A stretch of DNA of 64,000 bases from Paenibacillus sp. FSL H8-0548 (GCF_038630985.1 NZ_CP152049.1:5414501-5478500), one strand, 5' to 3'. Shown: positions 16,390-25,589, numbered from the stretch's first letter. Translations and numbers: made by a program. Notes: generated from the sequence alone by a model not told the origin.

Positions 16390-18054
16390 TTAACCAACCT
16401 GCTCCACGGCGACAAAAAAAGTAACGATGAACGTCGTACCTTCACCCTCCACCGAAACCACGTCAATACGTCCGTTATGCCGCTCTGCAATGCTTAGGCA
16501 AAGTGGAAGGCCAAGTCCTGTACCCTGCGTCTTCGTTGAAAAAAAGGGCTCAAACAGATGCTTCATCTGCTCTTGTGGAATACCAACGCCTTGATCGGCT
16601 ATTCGCAGCTCGATTTTTCCATAATGGTAAGTTGTACTGATGTGAAGAGTACCATCCTTCATCGCTTCCATCCCGTTGCGAGCAATATTAAGAATCAGCT
16701 GTTTGATTTCCCTGTCATTAAGCATAATCAACGGCAAGTCCTCGGACAGACTCACTTCCATCGCTTGACCCCGCAAATTCGCATCAGCCATTAACAGAGG
16801 GACAAGATCATTAATAATTGCATGCAAGGAGGAAGGCTCCATTTGAAGCACTCTATTTTGAGCGAGCGAAAGAAAATCAGTAATAATCATATTCGTGCGA
16901 TCAAGCTCATCAATAATAATTTGAAAATATTCCTCTTGCTTGTTTTGGCTTCTCTCCTGAATCAGCTGAACAAACCCTCGGATAACCGCCATTGGGTTTC
17001 GAATCTCGTGCGTGATGCTTGCAGCCATTTGACCAACCAAGCTTAGTCGATCCATACGACCTATTTCATCCTTTAGATGACGCAGCTCCGTGACATCCTG
17101 CGCAATAAGCGCTGCCCCTAAATTAATATTATCTTCGGAGGTCCGAAGCGAGATCGTACTTAAAAGCAGCATATAGTCTCCATTTACAAAAGGTACTAAT
17201 ACGCAATCCTCACCGTTCAGCGCTTGATAAAGCAGCTTTACACAAGCATCATCTTGGCCATTCTGAAATATTTCAGGAAAGGCTATGCCTATTGTCTGTC
17301 TATCTTCAGTATAATTAAAATCCAGCATTAGAAGCTTCTTGGCCATCTCGTTAATTTGAGTCGTTTTTCCTTTCTCATCCACGACGATAACGCCAAATGA
17401 AGTCGCATCAATAAATTGCCGAAGCTTCACCGCTTCATTCTGGTAACTCACAGACACCCGCTTCACTTCACTATGCAGCAGCTGCTTTTCTTTCACGCTC
17501 TCGATCATAAAAATAGACAGTCCAGTTGCTGTCAATGCTGAGGTTACGGCGAGTAAAATTGACAGCACTGAAATAAAAGACCAAGGTAGTTCAAGGTACT
17601 GAACAGTGAAAATAATATTAATGGCGAAAAAAAGGAGAAATGCCAGCATCAGAAGTATGCCTTTTCGCTCCTTCTGTAGTGCAGTAGCATTTGCAAAGGG
17701 GCGAATCGAAAATAATAATAACAGAAAGCTGTAAACAACAAACAAGCAAAAGTTAATTAATTCCGTGCTGCCGTCTAGCATCGGAATTTTTACCGCTGCA
17801 TATACGATGGTTAAAATAATAAGTGTGGGCACTCCCCCATAAAGCGAGCCTATTAAATAGGGAACGAGGTGAAAATCGACATCGTGTCCGAAAATAGTTG
17901 AAGTCGTTAACATACATAAAATAATCGACGCACCACAAAAAATCCCCATAAAAGCAGGATTCCCCTTCCACCCCTGCTCATTGTCATTCCAAAGCTGGAA
18001 GGCGAAAACAGGCAATAAGGATACGATAAATTGCAGAAGTAACTCTTTTAACAC
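16390..18054 (-). CDS. Membrane sensor histidine kinase, sporulation-kinase-like
   Basis: 554 residues. The first ~190 hold about six membrane helices in the style of the 5TM-LYT sensors. A PAS domain follows (about 205-320; FGVIVVDEKGKTTQINEMAKKLL). The dimerisation/phosphoacceptor domain has ASITHEIRNPMAVIRGF, with the phosphorylated His near residue 348. The ATPase domain has NIARNGMEAM, ADQGVGIPQE and TKTQGTGLGLPL, all intact. Domain order matches Bacillus KinB/KinC-type kinases that feed the Spo0A phosphorelay, and no response-regulator gene is adjacent, as is usual for that group. A perfect Spo0A box lies ~63 bases upstream. A direct role in sporulation is inference. Confidence 0.88.
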   Translation of the reverse strand: MLKELLLQFIVSLLPVFAFQLWNDNEQGWKGNPAFMGIFCGASIILCMLTTSTIFGHDVDFHLVPYLIGSLYGGVPTLIILTIVYAAVKIPMLDGSTELINFCLFVVYSFLLLLFSIRPFANATALQKERKGILLMLAFLLFFAINIIFTVQYLELPWSFISVLSILLAVTSALTATGLSIFMIESVKEKQLLHSEVKRVSVSYQNEAVKLRQFIDATSFGVIVVDEKGKTTQINEMAKKLLMLDFNYTEDRQTIGIAFPEIFQNGQDDACVKLLYQALNGEDCVLVPFVNGDYMLLLSTISLRTSEDNINLGAALIAQDVTELRHLKDEIGRMDRLSLVGQMAASITHEIRNPMAVIRGFVQLIQERSQNKQEEYFQIIIDELDRTNMIITDFLSLAQNRVLQMEPSSLHAIINDLVPLLMADANLRGQAMEVSLSEDLPLIMLNDREIKQLILNIARNGMEAMKDGTLHISTTYHYGKIELRIADQGVGIPQEQMKHLFEPFFSTKTQGTGLGLPLCLSIAERHNGRIDVVSVEGEGTTFIVTFFVAVEQVG

Positions 18055-18116
18055 TTAAGATCGCTCCCTTACCGAGCTCCAGATGCAAATCACTCCTATA
18101 AGAATTAAAACTAAAA

Positions 18117-18126
18117 TTTGTCGAAA
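18117..18126 (+). promoter_or_regulatory. Perfect Spo0A box upstream of the sensor kinase
   Basis: TTTGTCGAAA, the full consensus, 63-72 bases before the kinase start codon. A second partial TCGAAAT follows immediately. Confidence 0.5.
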
Positions 18127-18171
18127 TCGAAATAAGTCTAATAATCCGATTAAAACATAAAATCCATGTGT

Positions 18172-19008
18172 TTACAATTGTCCCGTTACCCAATTTATTA
18201 TTACTTTAATAGCCTTTTCTCCCTCCAAATCATTATGCAGCTCGTGATAGCCGCCTTCCCATTGCACAAATCGACAGCGTTCGGCAAAGCGATCTGACAA
18301 TAGGTTGCTAGCCTCAAGGGAAGTGACTAGATCAGAGGTCCCATGCATAAGTAATACTGGAGTTTGAAGACTATCCGCATGAGCAAGCGCCCATTCTCCG
18401 CCTTCTCCGATTTCAATATAACTATGTAGTGTGATTTTTGTATGGCATAAAGGGTCATCAACGATTGGAGCCGCCTGATCATAGCCCGGTCGAAACAATT
18501 CAGCAGGCTTTAAGCCTGTCGATTGCTGCATGGTTGGTACTATGGTGGCGAGCCTGCGTCCAATCCATTCGACTACAGGGTTTGGCTTGAAAGCCAATCT
18601 TAGCCATGGACTGGTCAAAATAAGACCACGAATCGGCGGATGAAGACGCAGGGCGCAGTTTAAGGCTACATTTCCTCCCATGCTGTGACCGTACAAAAAA
18701 ACGGGTACGTCTGGATGTCGCTCGCTTGCAGCGTCCAGCATCAAATGAGCATCACTCACTGCCGCCCCAAGTGAAGGAAAATGCCCGCGTTTACCGGTTG
18801 AACGGCCATGTCCTTGTTGATCGAGAGCTAGAAGTGCAATACCTGCCTCCGTAAAGTTAGCTGCAACATGCTTGTAGCGGTCGCCATGCTCTCCCATCCC
18901 GTGGACAAGACAGACGACAGCTTTAATTTTTTGTGCTTCCGGCTTCCACTCCCTCAGAAACAAGGTTGAGCCTTTTGCGCCTTTAATTTGCCATTCATCA
19001 CGCAGCAT
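18172..19008 (-). CDS. Alpha/beta hydrolase, monoacylglycerol-lipase-like
   Basis: About 278 residues from the ATG at 19008; an earlier in-frame ATG at 19077 would overlap the divergent flavoprotein start. Family features: oxyanion segment [11 protein letters not shown], nucleophile elbow [11 protein letters not shown] (catalytic Ser), acid in [11 protein letters not shown] and His in GGYHELHND near the end. This pattern is typical of the Hydrolase_4 group that cleaves monoacylglycerols or lysophospholipids. There is no signal peptide, so it is cytosolic. It is transcribed divergently from the flavoprotein with only ~63 bases between start codons, so the promoters overlap. The real substrate is unknown. 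Confidence 0.87.
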   Translation of the reverse strand: MLRDEWQIKGAKGSTLFLREWKPEAQKIKAVVCLVHGMGEHGDRYKHVAANFTEAGIALLALDQQGHGRSTGKRGHFPSLGAAVSDAHLMLDAASERHPDVPVFLYGHSMGGNVALNCALRLHPPIRGLILTSPWLRLAFKPNPVVEWIGRRLATIVPTMQQSTGLKPAELFRPGYDQAAPIVDDPLCHTKITLHSYIEIGEGGEWALAHADSLQTPVLLMHGTSDLVTSLEASNLLSDRFAERCRFVQWEGGYHELHNDLEGEKAIKVIINWVTGQL

Positions 19009-19071
19009 CAGAACGCCGCCTTTCTTTTGTGGTATTATATATCTACTAATATATATAGCAGGTGGACAACG

Positions 19072-20328
19072 ATGCAATATGATGTAATTATAATTGGCGG
19101 CGGCTCGGCAGGCCTAATGGCCAGCATTGCCGCGAGCAAGGATGGCGCAAAGGTGCTTCTTCTTGATAAAGGCGACAAATTAGGCAGAAAGCTTGGCATA
19201 TCTGGCGGTGGCCGCTGCAACGTAACGAACAATAAAGATTTGGACGAGCTGATCAAGCATATTCCTGGTAATGGCCGTTTCCTTCACAGCACCTTTTCTA
19301 ATTTCAACAACAAGGATATTATTTCCTTTTTTGAAAACCTCGGCATTGCCCTTAAGGAAGAGGACAATGGCCGTATGTTCCCTGTAACAGACAAAGCCAA
19401 AACCGTTGTAGACACACTTGTCAATCAAGTACGCAAGCAAGGTGTCAAAATTATGTTGAATGCTCCTGTCGATCATATCATGTACGGAGATGGAAGAGTG
19501 ACGGGTGTCCGCGTTAAATCCGGTGAAACCTTCCGAGCTGGCAGCATAATTGTCGCCTCAGGCGGCAAATCCGTACCTCAGACGGGTTCGACTGGCGATG
19601 GCTATGCTTGGGCTGAAAAAGCAGGTCATTCGATTACAGAGCTTTTTCCGACGGAGGTTCCGCTCACCTCGAATGAGCCCTTCATTACGAGCAAAGAGCT
19701 GCAGGGTCTGTCCTTGCGCAGCGTTGCGCTGTCCGTATGGAACCCCAAAGGAAAGCAGCTCATCTCACATGAAGGAGATATGCTTTTCACCCATTTTGGC
19801 ATATCCGGACCCATTGTGCTGCGCTGCAGTCAGTTTGTTGTCAAAGCGTTAAAGCAGTATAATACAGGCAACATCGAGGTTGCGATTGACCTTTTCCCTG
19901 GCAAGAGCAAGGACGAGGTCTTCCAAGAGACATTAAAGCTAGCTGAGCTCGATTCCAAAAAAACAATTAAAAATGTACTGAAAAGCTTTTTACCCGAAAA
20001 AATGATTCCAATTCTTCTTCAAAAGGCTGGCTTGCCGGATACGCTTACTTATGACAATATTCCGAAGCAGGATTGGACAGTACTCGCACAGCTTATCAAG
20101 CATTTTCCGATTAGAGTCTATGGTTCACTGTCGATAGAGGATGCATTCGTTACCGGCGGAGGCATTCATTTGAAGGAAATCGATCCGAAGACGATGCAGT
20201 CAAAGCTAATGAATGGGCTATTCTTTTGCGGAGAGATTTTGGATATTCACGGCTACACTGGAGGCTACAACATTACTGCTGCATTCTCTACCGGCTATAC
20301 CGCAGGATTAAATGCCGTGCTCCAATAA
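19072..20328 (+). CDS. NAD(P)/FAD-dependent oxidoreductase, HI0933/BaiN family
   Basis: 418 residues from the ATG at 19072, preceded by AGGTGG. The FAD-binding Rossmann motif [17 protein letters not shown] is at the N-terminus. The family-specific [18 protein letters not shown] (about 38-55) follows, and the end has [18 protein letters not shown], the second FAD contact. Proteins of this family are flavin reductases of poorly known substrate; BaiN acts on bile-acid intermediates, but that is not implied here. An upstream in-frame ATG (18988) lies inside the opposing hydrolase gene and is rejected. Its natural terminator appears to be the hairpin split by the IS3 element downstream. Confidence 0.9.
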   Translation: MQYDVIIIGGGSAGLMASIAASKDGAKVLLLDKGDKLGRKLGISGGGRCNVTNNKDLDELIKHIPGNGRFLHSTFSNFNNKDIISFFENLGIALKEEDNGRMFPVTDKAKTVVDTLVNQVRKQGVKIMLNAPVDHIMYGDGRVTGVRVKSGETFRAGSIIVASGGKSVPQTGSTGDGYAWAEKAGHSITELFPTEVPLTSNEPFITSKELQGLSLRSVALSVWNPKGKQLISHEGDMLFTHFGISGPIVLRCSQFVVKALKQYNTGNIEVAIDLFPGKSKDEVFQETLKLAELDSKKTIKNVLKSFLPEKMIPILLQKAGLPDTLTYDNIPKQDWTVLAQLIKHFPIRVYGSLSIEDAFVTGGGIHLKEIDPKTMQSKLMNGLFFCGEILDIHGYTGGYNITAAFSTGYTAGLNAVLQ

Positions 20329-20416
20329 TCTTTTTTCTAAAAGACTGAGGTTGTCCCAAAAGCAGCATGCTTACTCACAACATAGCCGCTATTAGTGGAG
20401 AAAAGTACAATTTTAA

Positions 20417-20434
20417 AAAAATGGCGGTGCAGGA
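20417..20434. terminator. Left arm of a terminator-like hairpin split by the IS3 element
   Basis: AAAAATGGCGGTGCAGGA here is complementary to TCCTGTACCGCCATTTTT at 22115-22132 (one mismatch in 18). Without the element the arms would make a two-way terminator between the convergent flavoprotein and 136-residue genes; the right arm overlaps the stop codon of the latter. Confidence 0.6.
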
Positions 20435-20442
20435 GAATGATA

Positions 20443-20499
20443 TGCTCCCCATACGGTAGACAGGTGAAATAATTAAAGCCTGTTTACTGTAGGGGAGCA
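20443..20499 (+). promoter_or_regulatory. Hairpin at the IS3 left end covering the orfA ribosome binding site
   Basis: TGCTCCCC (20443-20450) is exactly complementary to GGGGAGCA (20492-20499), which contains the orfA ribosome binding site. GTAGACAGG (20456-20464) pairs with CCTGTTTAC (20479-20487) inside it. RNA that starts outside the element would include both arms and hide the site; RNA starting inside would not. Confidence 0.6.
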
Positions 20500-20505
20500 T
20501 TTTTT

Positions 20506-21183
20506 ATGCCTAGAAATAAACTGAACGCCTCGGAAAAATTGGCTATCCTTCAAGAGATCGAAGCTGGTCACATTGGAGTAAGGGCAGCTATTAAGAAGTA
20601 TGGCTGTGCCATGTCTACGCTTGCAAATTGGCAACGTCGTTATCGGTTATACGGTTACGAGGGATTAGAGGTCCGCACACACAATCGTAGTTATTCCAAA
20701 GAAATTAAGCATCAAGCGGTTATGGATTATCTAAACGGGGGGTTGTCGCAGAACCAAGTCATAGATAAGTACAGGATCGCTAGTCGAGCAGCTCTCTTTC
20801 ATTGGATTAATAAGTATAATGGTCATAGCAGCTTAAAAACCTATACAGGGGGAACAACAGCTATGACCACGGGACGCAAGACAACATGGCAGGAGAGGAT
20901 CGACATTGTACTGTACTGCCTTGCGAATGGACAAGAGTACACGAAGACAGCAAAGTATTTCCAGGTATCTTACCAGCAAGTGTACGGATGGATGAGAAAG
21001 TATACAGAAGGCGGCCAGGATGCTTTGCAAGATGGTAGAGGGCGTACCAAGACGCCTGAAGAGTTAACCGAAGTTGATGAGCAAAAGCTCGCGATGAAGA
21101 AGCTGGAGTACGAAATCGAGCGACTCCGGGCTGAGAATGCTTTCTTAAAAAAGTTACAGGAGTTCGAAAGGGGGCGACCTTAA
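20506..21183 (+). CDS. IS3-family transposase OrfA (DNA-binding part)
   Basis: 225 residues with two or three helix-turn-helix repeats of the type KYGCAMSTLANWQRRYRLYG, KYRIASRAALFHWINKY and YFQVSYQQVYGWMRKY. A basic/leucine-rich tail for multimerisation (KKLEYEIERLRAENAFLKKLQE) ends it. This is longer than many OrfA proteins but fits the IS150 group. GGGGAG lies nine bases before the ATG. Near the end the codons TTA-AAA-AAG contain a canonical A AAA AAG slippery heptamer, where ribosomes can slip back one base to make the OrfAB fusion that is normally the active transposase. OrfA alone usually acts as a regulator. Confidence 0.88.
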   Translation: MPRNKLNASEKLAILQEIEAGHIGVRAAIKKYGCAMSTLANWQRRYRLYGYEGLEVRTHNRSYSKEIKHQAVMDYLNGGLSQNQVIDKYRIASRAALFHWINKYNGHSSLKTYTGGTTAMTTGRKTTWQERIDIVLYCLANGQEYTKTAKYFQVSYQQVYGWMRKYTEGGQDALQDGRGRTKTPEELTEVDEQKLAMKKLEYEIERLRAENAFLKKLQEFERGRP

Positions 21184-22061
21184 GCCAACACCGACAAGAG
21201 AACATCTACCTTGCCATTCAAGCCATCCAGCAAACGGAGTCAATAACCATACAGCTCTTATGCAGCGTTGCTGGGATTCCGAGGTCGAGCTATTACAAGT
21301 GGCTTAATCGAACACCTAGTACACGTGAGGTGGAGAACAGAGAGCTGACGGAGATAATGATGTCTTTGTACGAGAAGGTTGAGGGTACCTTTGGTTACCG
21401 ACAATTAACGTTGCATATGCGTCGAGAATGGCCACATCCGATTAATCATAAGCGAGTGCAAAGACTGATGAGAATTAAGGGGATCCAGTCTGTCATCCGC
21501 AGAAAGAAAAAGAAGTATAATCGTTCTACGCCGCAGCAAGTAGCTGAAAACGTGCTTAACCGCAACTTTCAAGCGGAAGCGCCGAATGAAAAGTGGGTTA
21601 CGGATGTCACGGAGTTTAAGTTTGGCCATAGCCAGAAGGCTTATTTAAGCGCCATCCTCGATCTTCATGATAAATCGATTGTTTCCTATGTACTCGGTCA
21701 CTCGAATAATAATCCTCTCGTCTTTCAAACGTTGGAGTTGGCTTTGCAGGCAGCTCCTCATAGCAAACCTATGATTCATAGCGACCGTGGTTACCAGTAC
21801 ACGTCACTGCGGTTTAAAGAAATGCTGGACAAGGCTGAAATGACGCAGAGTATGTCCCGAGTGGGCCATTGCATTGATAACGGTCCGATGGAATCTTTCT
21901 GGGGGACCCTGAAATGTGAAAAGTATTATTTGCATACCTATCACACATATGAGGAACTAAAGAAGGATATCGATGACTACATTCACTTTTACAATAATGA
22001 ACGGTTTCAGGCAAAACTAAACGGCCTCAGTCCCATGGAATTCAGGACAAAGGCCGCTTAA
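21153..22061 (+). CDS. IS3-family transposase OrfB (catalytic part, read by -1 frameshift)
   Basis: The frame is open without stops from the slippery site at 21147-21153 to 22061 and overlaps the end of orfA; the first internal start (GTG, 21330) would give only 243 residues. An upstream part reads IPRSSYYKWLNRTPS, typical of IS150 OrfB, then an HTH_21 segment, then the integrase catalytic core. The DDE triad is intact: Asp in WVTDVTEF, Asp in MIHSDRGYQY, Glu in NGPMESFWGTLK. The C-terminus YIHFYNNERFQAKLNGLSPMEF is the family ending. With OrfA it should form a working OrfAB transposase. Confidence 0.88.
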   Translation, partial: VTGVRKGATLSQHRQENIYLAIQAIQQTESITIQLLCSVAGIPRSSYYKWLNRTPSTREVENRELTEIMMSLYEKVEGTFGYRQLTLHMRREWPHPINHKRVQRLMRIKGIQSVIRRKKKKYNRSTPQQVAENVLNRNFQAEAPNEKWVTDVTEFKFGHSQKAYLSAILDLHDKSIVSYVLGHSNNNPLVFQTLELALQAAPHSKPMIHSDRGYQYTSLRFKEMLDKAEMTQSMSRVGHCIDNGPMESFWGTLKCEKYYLHTYHTYEELKKDIDDYIHFYNNERFQAKLNGLSPMEFRTKAA

Positions 22062-22114
22062 CTAACTTTTATTTTTTGTACTGTCTACTTGACGGGGCGC
22101 AGTTCAGAATCTAT

Positions 22115-22132
22115 TCCTGTACCGCCATTTTT
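22115..22132. terminator. Right arm of the terminator-like hairpin split by the IS3 element
   Basis: TCCTGTACCGCCATTTTT pairs with 20417-20434. It overlaps the TAA stop of the minus-strand 136-residue gene, and its sequence ends in T5 as read on the plus strand. Confidence 0.55.
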
Positions 22133-22541
22133 ATGCGCGCACATCTCCGGAGAAGTGGTCATACGTACCGGGGTCGGGAAGAAATTCTCCTTCGTAATCA
22201 GCATCATTGTCATAGTTGGAGACACCCTCAGGCAGCTCGCCGTCTCCATACAGCGATTCCAAATCCTCATTAACAAGATGCGCAGGAATGGTAATCGTAT
22301 CAAGCGAATAAGCGGTATCCGTAACGGCATCCGCATTGATTAGAGCCTGCTGGGCCAATTGTCCTCCATGTGACTGCGCAATCTCCAGTGCGGAAGTCAA
22401 ATCGCTTCCTTCAAGATGAACATGCATTCTGCTCCCTTCATGCAGCACCGTTTCATAGCCAAGCTCACGCAGCGTATCACAAGCAAGTGCAGCACTCTGA
22501 TCATCGTTAAATTCAAATAATAAAGCTGAGTTTGCAGCCAA
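22131..22541 (-). CDS. Hypothetical 136-residue acidic protein
   Basis: I do not recognise the family. The first ~70 residues look like a small beta-alpha-beta domain (ALLFEFNDDQSAALACDTLRE, then YETVLHEGSRMHVHLEG). The tail from about residue 95 is strongly acidic and probably disordered (DLESLYGDGELPEG, DNDADYEGEF). No signal peptide or membrane helix. Start is TTG with AAGGATG at proper spacing. The gene is convergent with the flavoprotein; the IS3 element now begins 30 bases beyond its stop, inside the probable terminator, so transcripts may read into the element. Confidence 0.65.
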   Translation of the reverse strand: MAANSALLFEFNDDQSAALACDTLRELGYETVLHEGSRMHVHLEGSDLTSALEIAQSHGGQLAQQALINADAVTDTAYSLDTITIPAHLVNEDLESLYGDGELPEGVSNYDNDADYEGEFLPDPGTYDHFSGDVRA

Positions 22542-22610
22542 TTGAAATCATCCTTTCTATTTTTCATATAGCATGCCCAAATGATTATTTTCCATGATTA
22601 TAGAAAAAAA

Positions 22611-22650
22611 GAAGGGACTGCTGCTCTCGTTAGAGAACAGCAGTCCCTTC
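22611..22650. terminator. Rho-independent terminator after xylB
   Basis: GAAGGGACTGCTG (22611-22623) pairs perfectly with CAGCAGTCCCTTC (22638-22650), with a CTCT/AGAG inner stem. A poly-A tract on the left gives a T-run for the minus-strand xylAB transcript. Confidence 0.9.
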
Positions 22651-22662
22651 TATTAATAAATG

Positions 22663-24159
22663 TTAGCCTCGATAAGGCGCCAGCGCCTCGTTTAAACCGC
22701 GTGTTTGCTCATACACCTGTTGGTATACTTTGAAGATGCCAGCGTAAGCAGCAACCGCTTCAGGCTGCGGAGAATACGTATCTGCATGCTTCACAAACTT
22801 TTCCGAACAGGATTCCAAGCTTTCGAACCAGCCAGAGCCATAGGCCGCAAGCATTGCAGCACCTAGGCCAGGACCTTGCTCATTCTCAAGCGCGACAACA
22901 TTGGCTCCGAAAATATCAGCTTGCATTTGCAGCCAAACCGGGTTTTGCGCGCCTCCGCCGATTGAAATGATCGTGTCCACGGTTTTGCCAGCGCGTCTGA
23001 ACATATCCACTGACTCGTTAAGAGAGAATGTAATGCCCTCCATAACAGCACGTGCAAAATGAATACGCTCATGTGAGCCGTCCACACCGATAAAGCTCGC
23101 ACGAATGATTGCGTCTGCATGCGGTGTACGTTCACCGACAAGGTAAGGCGTAAACAGCAGCCCGCCTGCACCCGGCTTTACAGCGCCAACACCTTCAAGC
23201 AATTGATCAAAGGATTCATTCGGAGCAAATGTTTTCTTAAACCAGCTGAGGCTGTAGCCCGCTGCTAATGTAACTCCCATTACATAGAAGGAATCCTCTT
23301 TGCCATGATTAAAGAAATGCACCTTGCCTGCAAAATCCTTCGTTTTGTCATTCTCATACGAGAGAATAACGCCAGAGGTACCAATGCTGCAAAGCGTCAA
23401 GCCCTCTGACAAAATACCAGAACCGATAGCTCCGCAGGCATTGTCAGCGCCGCCTGCAAATACTTTAGTCGCAGCAGGAAGACCTGTGCTTTCCACATAC
23501 TCTGGCAACAAGCCTCCAACTAAGGCATGCGATTCTGCAAGAGGCGGACAGAAGCTGGTTGGAAGACCGAACGCTTCAAGCACCTCATTGCTCCATGCCT
23601 TACCAGCAACGTCAAGCAACAGCGTGCCTGCCGCATCGGAGTAGTCCATATGCAGCTCGCCAGTTAGACGATAGCGGAGATAGTCCTTCGGCAGCAGAAA
23701 CAGCTTCGCTTTCGCGAAAGCCTCTGGCTCGTTCTCGCGAACCCAAAGGATTTTTGGAAGCGTGAAGCCCTCCAGCGCTGGGTTGCGAGTAATGCTAAGC
23801 AGCTTGTCTCCAAGCGTGCGTTCAATTTCACGGCATTGCTCAGTAGTGCGAGTATCGTTCCAAAGGATGGCATTGCGAACCGGATTTCCTTCGCCATCGA
23901 GCAGCACAAGACCGTGCATTTGACCAGAGAAGCTGATGCCTTCAATGGCGCTGGCATCTATGCCAGCGGTTGAAGTAAGCTCACGCAACGCATCAACTGT
24001 ACCCTCTACCCAATCGTCGGCACGCTGCTCGCTCCAGCCGGAGAACTCATGAAACAACGGGTAGCTGCGGGATACTTCCCCAGCTACCGTACCATTCCGG
24101 TCAACGAGCAGAACCTTCACTGCGCTCGTTCCTAAATCTACACCAATAACGTAGCTCAT
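22663..24159 (-). CDS. xylB: Xylulokinase
   Basis: Phosphorylates D-xylulose to xylulose 5-phosphate for the pentose phosphate pathway. 498 residues, the standard FGGY-kinase length. N-terminal ATPase motif VIGVDLGTSAVKVLLVD, substrate loop SFSGQMHGLVLLD (conserved Met-His), catalytic-Asp segment FAGGADNACGAIGSG, and second FGGY signature region GGGAQNPVWLQMQADIFG near residue 400. GGGAGG precedes the ATG; the gap to xylA upstream is 21 bases, so the two form one operon read from the XylR-controlled promoter, ending at the hairpin 22611-22650. Confidence 0.95.
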   Translation of the reverse strand: MSYVIGVDLGTSAVKVLLVDRNGTVAGEVSRSYPLFHEFSGWSEQRADDWVEGTVDALRELTSTAGIDASAIEGISFSGQMHGLVLLDGEGNPVRNAILWNDTRTTEQCREIERTLGDKLLSITRNPALEGFTLPKILWVRENEPEAFAKAKLFLLPKDYLRYRLTGELHMDYSDAAGTLLLDVAGKAWSNEVLEAFGLPTSFCPPLAESHALVGGLLPEYVESTGLPAATKVFAGGADNACGAIGSGILSEGLTLCSIGTSGVILSYENDKTKDFAGKVHFFNHGKEDSFYVMGVTLAAGYSLSWFKKTFAPNESFDQLLEGVGAVKPGAGGLLFTPYLVGERTPHADAIIRASFIGVDGSHERIHFARAVMEGITFSLNESVDMFRRAGKTVDTIISIGGGAQNPVWLQMQADIFGANVVALENEQGPGLGAAMLAAYGSGWFESLESCSEKFVKHADTYSPQPEAVAAYAGIFKVYQQVYEQTRGLNEALAPYRG

Positions 24160-24180
24160 TTGCCTGCAATCCTCCCGGGC

Positions 24181-25494
24181 TTAAACGCTATAAATAACTT
24201 CGCTCAAGATAAGGCGAATTCTTTCTTGACGACCTGATTCGTTAACGATTGGGTTGTTTTGAAGAGCATATTGCTCAAGCGATGCAAGCGTAGCTTTACC
24301 GGATACGATTTCAGCGCCAATGCCTTCTTTAAAGCTGCGGTAGCGGTTATCTACGATATTGTCGAGAATTTTCTCTTCCGTCAATTTCGCAGCAGCTTTA
24401 AGACCCCAAGCAAAGCTATCCATACCAGCAATGTGGGCTAGGAATAGATCGTCAGCTTCGAATGAGCCACGACGAACTTTTGCGTCAAAGTTAATTCCGC
24501 CGCGGCCGATACCGCCAGCTTTCAATACTTCGAACATCGTTAGTGTAGTCGAGTAAAGATCTGTCGGGAATTCATCTGTATCCCAGCCAAGAAGCAAATC
24601 GCCTTGGTTCGCATCAAGCGATCCAAGCACTCCATTGATTGCAGCCGTACGGATTTCGTGCTCAAACGTGTGGCCTGCAAGTGTAGCATGGTTAGCTTCA
24701 AGATTCAGCTTAAAGTGATCTTTCAAGCCGTATTTTTGCAAGAATGAAATCGTAGTAGCTGCATCGAAATCATATTGATGCTTCGTAGGCTCTTTTGGTT
24801 TAGGCTCGATCAAGAATTGAGCGTCAAAGCCGATTTCCTTCGCATAAGCAACAGCCATATGGTACAAGCGAGCAAGGTTATCCAGCTCAAAGCCCATATC
24901 AGTGTTAAGCAGCGTATCGTAGCCTTCACGGCCGCCCCAGAACACATAGTTTTCTGCGCCAAGCTCTTTACCGACTTCAAGGCCTTTTTTCAGTTGAGCG
25001 CCTGCATAGGCATATACATCAGCGTTAACGGATGTTCCTGCGCCGTGAACAAAACGCGGGTTTGAGAACATGTTAGCTGTGTTCCAAAGCAGTTTTTTGC
25101 CCGAAGATTTCATGTTGTCCTTCAATAGAGCAACGATTACGTCCAGGTTTTGGTTCGTTTCTTGCAAAGTAGCGCCTTCTGGAGCAATATCCACATCATG
25201 GAATGCAAAGAAAGGAATGTTCAATTTATTCATAAATTCAAAGTTGGCTTCTACACGCGCTTTCGCACGATCAAGGCCATTATATTGATCCCAGCCGCGA
25301 ATCATTGTAGGCGCACCGAACGGGTCTGTACCATTAGCGTTAAATGTATGCCAGTAAGCAACCGCGAAGCGAAGGTGCTCTTCCATCGTTTTGCCTAGAA
25401 TAACTTGATTTGGATCGTAGTGTTTGAATGCAAGCGGATTATCCGAGCCCTTACCTTCAAATTGGATCGTATTAATGTTTTTGAAATAGCTCAT
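24181..25494 (-). CDS. xylA: Xylose isomerase
   Basis: Converts D-xylose to D-xylulose using two divalent metal ions. 437 residues from the ATG at 25494, normal for the class II enzyme. Catalytic His-Asp segment [13 protein letters not shown], metal ligands in [26 protein letters not shown] and [19 protein letters not shown], and the sugar-binding [11 protein letters not shown] are all present. A TTG three codons upstream is closer to GGAGGA, so either could be used. First gene of the xylAB operon; operator, promoter and cre lie in the 229-bp divergent gap to xylR. Confidence 0.96.
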   Translation of the reverse strand: MSYFKNINTIQFEGKGSDNPLAFKHYDPNQVILGKTMEEHLRFAVAYWHTFNANGTDPFGAPTMIRGWDQYNGLDRAKARVEANFEFMNKLNIPFFAFHDVDIAPEGATLQETNQNLDVIVALLKDNMKSSGKKLLWNTANMFSNPRFVHGAGTSVNADVYAYAGAQLKKGLEVGKELGAENYVFWGGREGYDTLLNTDMGFELDNLARLYHMAVAYAKEIGFDAQFLIEPKPKEPTKHQYDFDAATTISFLQKYGLKDHFKLNLEANHATLAGHTFEHEIRTAAINGVLGSLDANQGDLLLGWDTDEFPTDLYSTTLTMFEVLKAGGIGRGGINFDAKVRRGSFEADDLFLAHIAGMDSFAWGLKAAAKLTEEKILDNIVDNRYRSFKEGIGAEIVSGKATLASLEQYALQNNPIVNESGRQERIRLILSEVIYSV

Positions 25495-25529
25495 AGAAAA
25501 CAAAATCCTCCTTCACAGAATTCAATATT

Positions 25530-25543
25530 TGTTAGTGCTTACA
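25530..25543 (-). promoter_or_regulatory. Candidate cre site (CcpA) in the xylA leader
   Basis: TGTAAGCACTAACA on the minus strand matches the cre consensus TGWAANCGNTNWCA at all but one position (A for the central G). It lies between the xylA promoter and start codon, where CcpA binding would block elongation. Confidence 0.55.
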
Positions 25544-25562
25544 TACAGAATAACACCCTTAA

Positions 25563-25589
25563 CTTAGTTTGTCTATTAAACAAACTAAG
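25563..25589 (-). promoter_or_regulatory. XylR operator
   Basis: CTTAGTTTGT (25563-25572) and ACAAACTAAG (25580-25589) form a perfect 10-bp inverted repeat with a 7-bp spacer. This is the AGTTTGTTTA...AACAAACT type operator known for Bacillus XylR. It overlaps the xylA -10 box. Confidence 0.88.

Larger units (their letters stand above)
20443..22101 (+). mobile_element. Complete IS3-family (IS150-like) insertion sequence, about 1659 bp
   Basis: Ends are imperfect inverted repeats starting 5'-TG: TGCTCCCC....GGTAGACAG on the left and the complement of CTGTCTACTTGACGGGGCGCA on the right, sharing TGC-CCCC and GTAGACAG with scattered mismatches over ~31 bp. It carries orfA and orfB in -1 register with an A-AAA-AAG slippery site at 21147-21153. 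No target duplication is visible (ATA on the left, GTT on the right), so the junctions may have changed since insertion or the ends may be misplaced by a few bases. Confidence 0.85.

Noticed and set aside
22131..22541. Possibility that the 136-residue gene was truncated by the IS3 element
   Set aside because: Its stop codon lies 30 bases outside the element and within the ancestral hairpin arm, so the frame appears whole.
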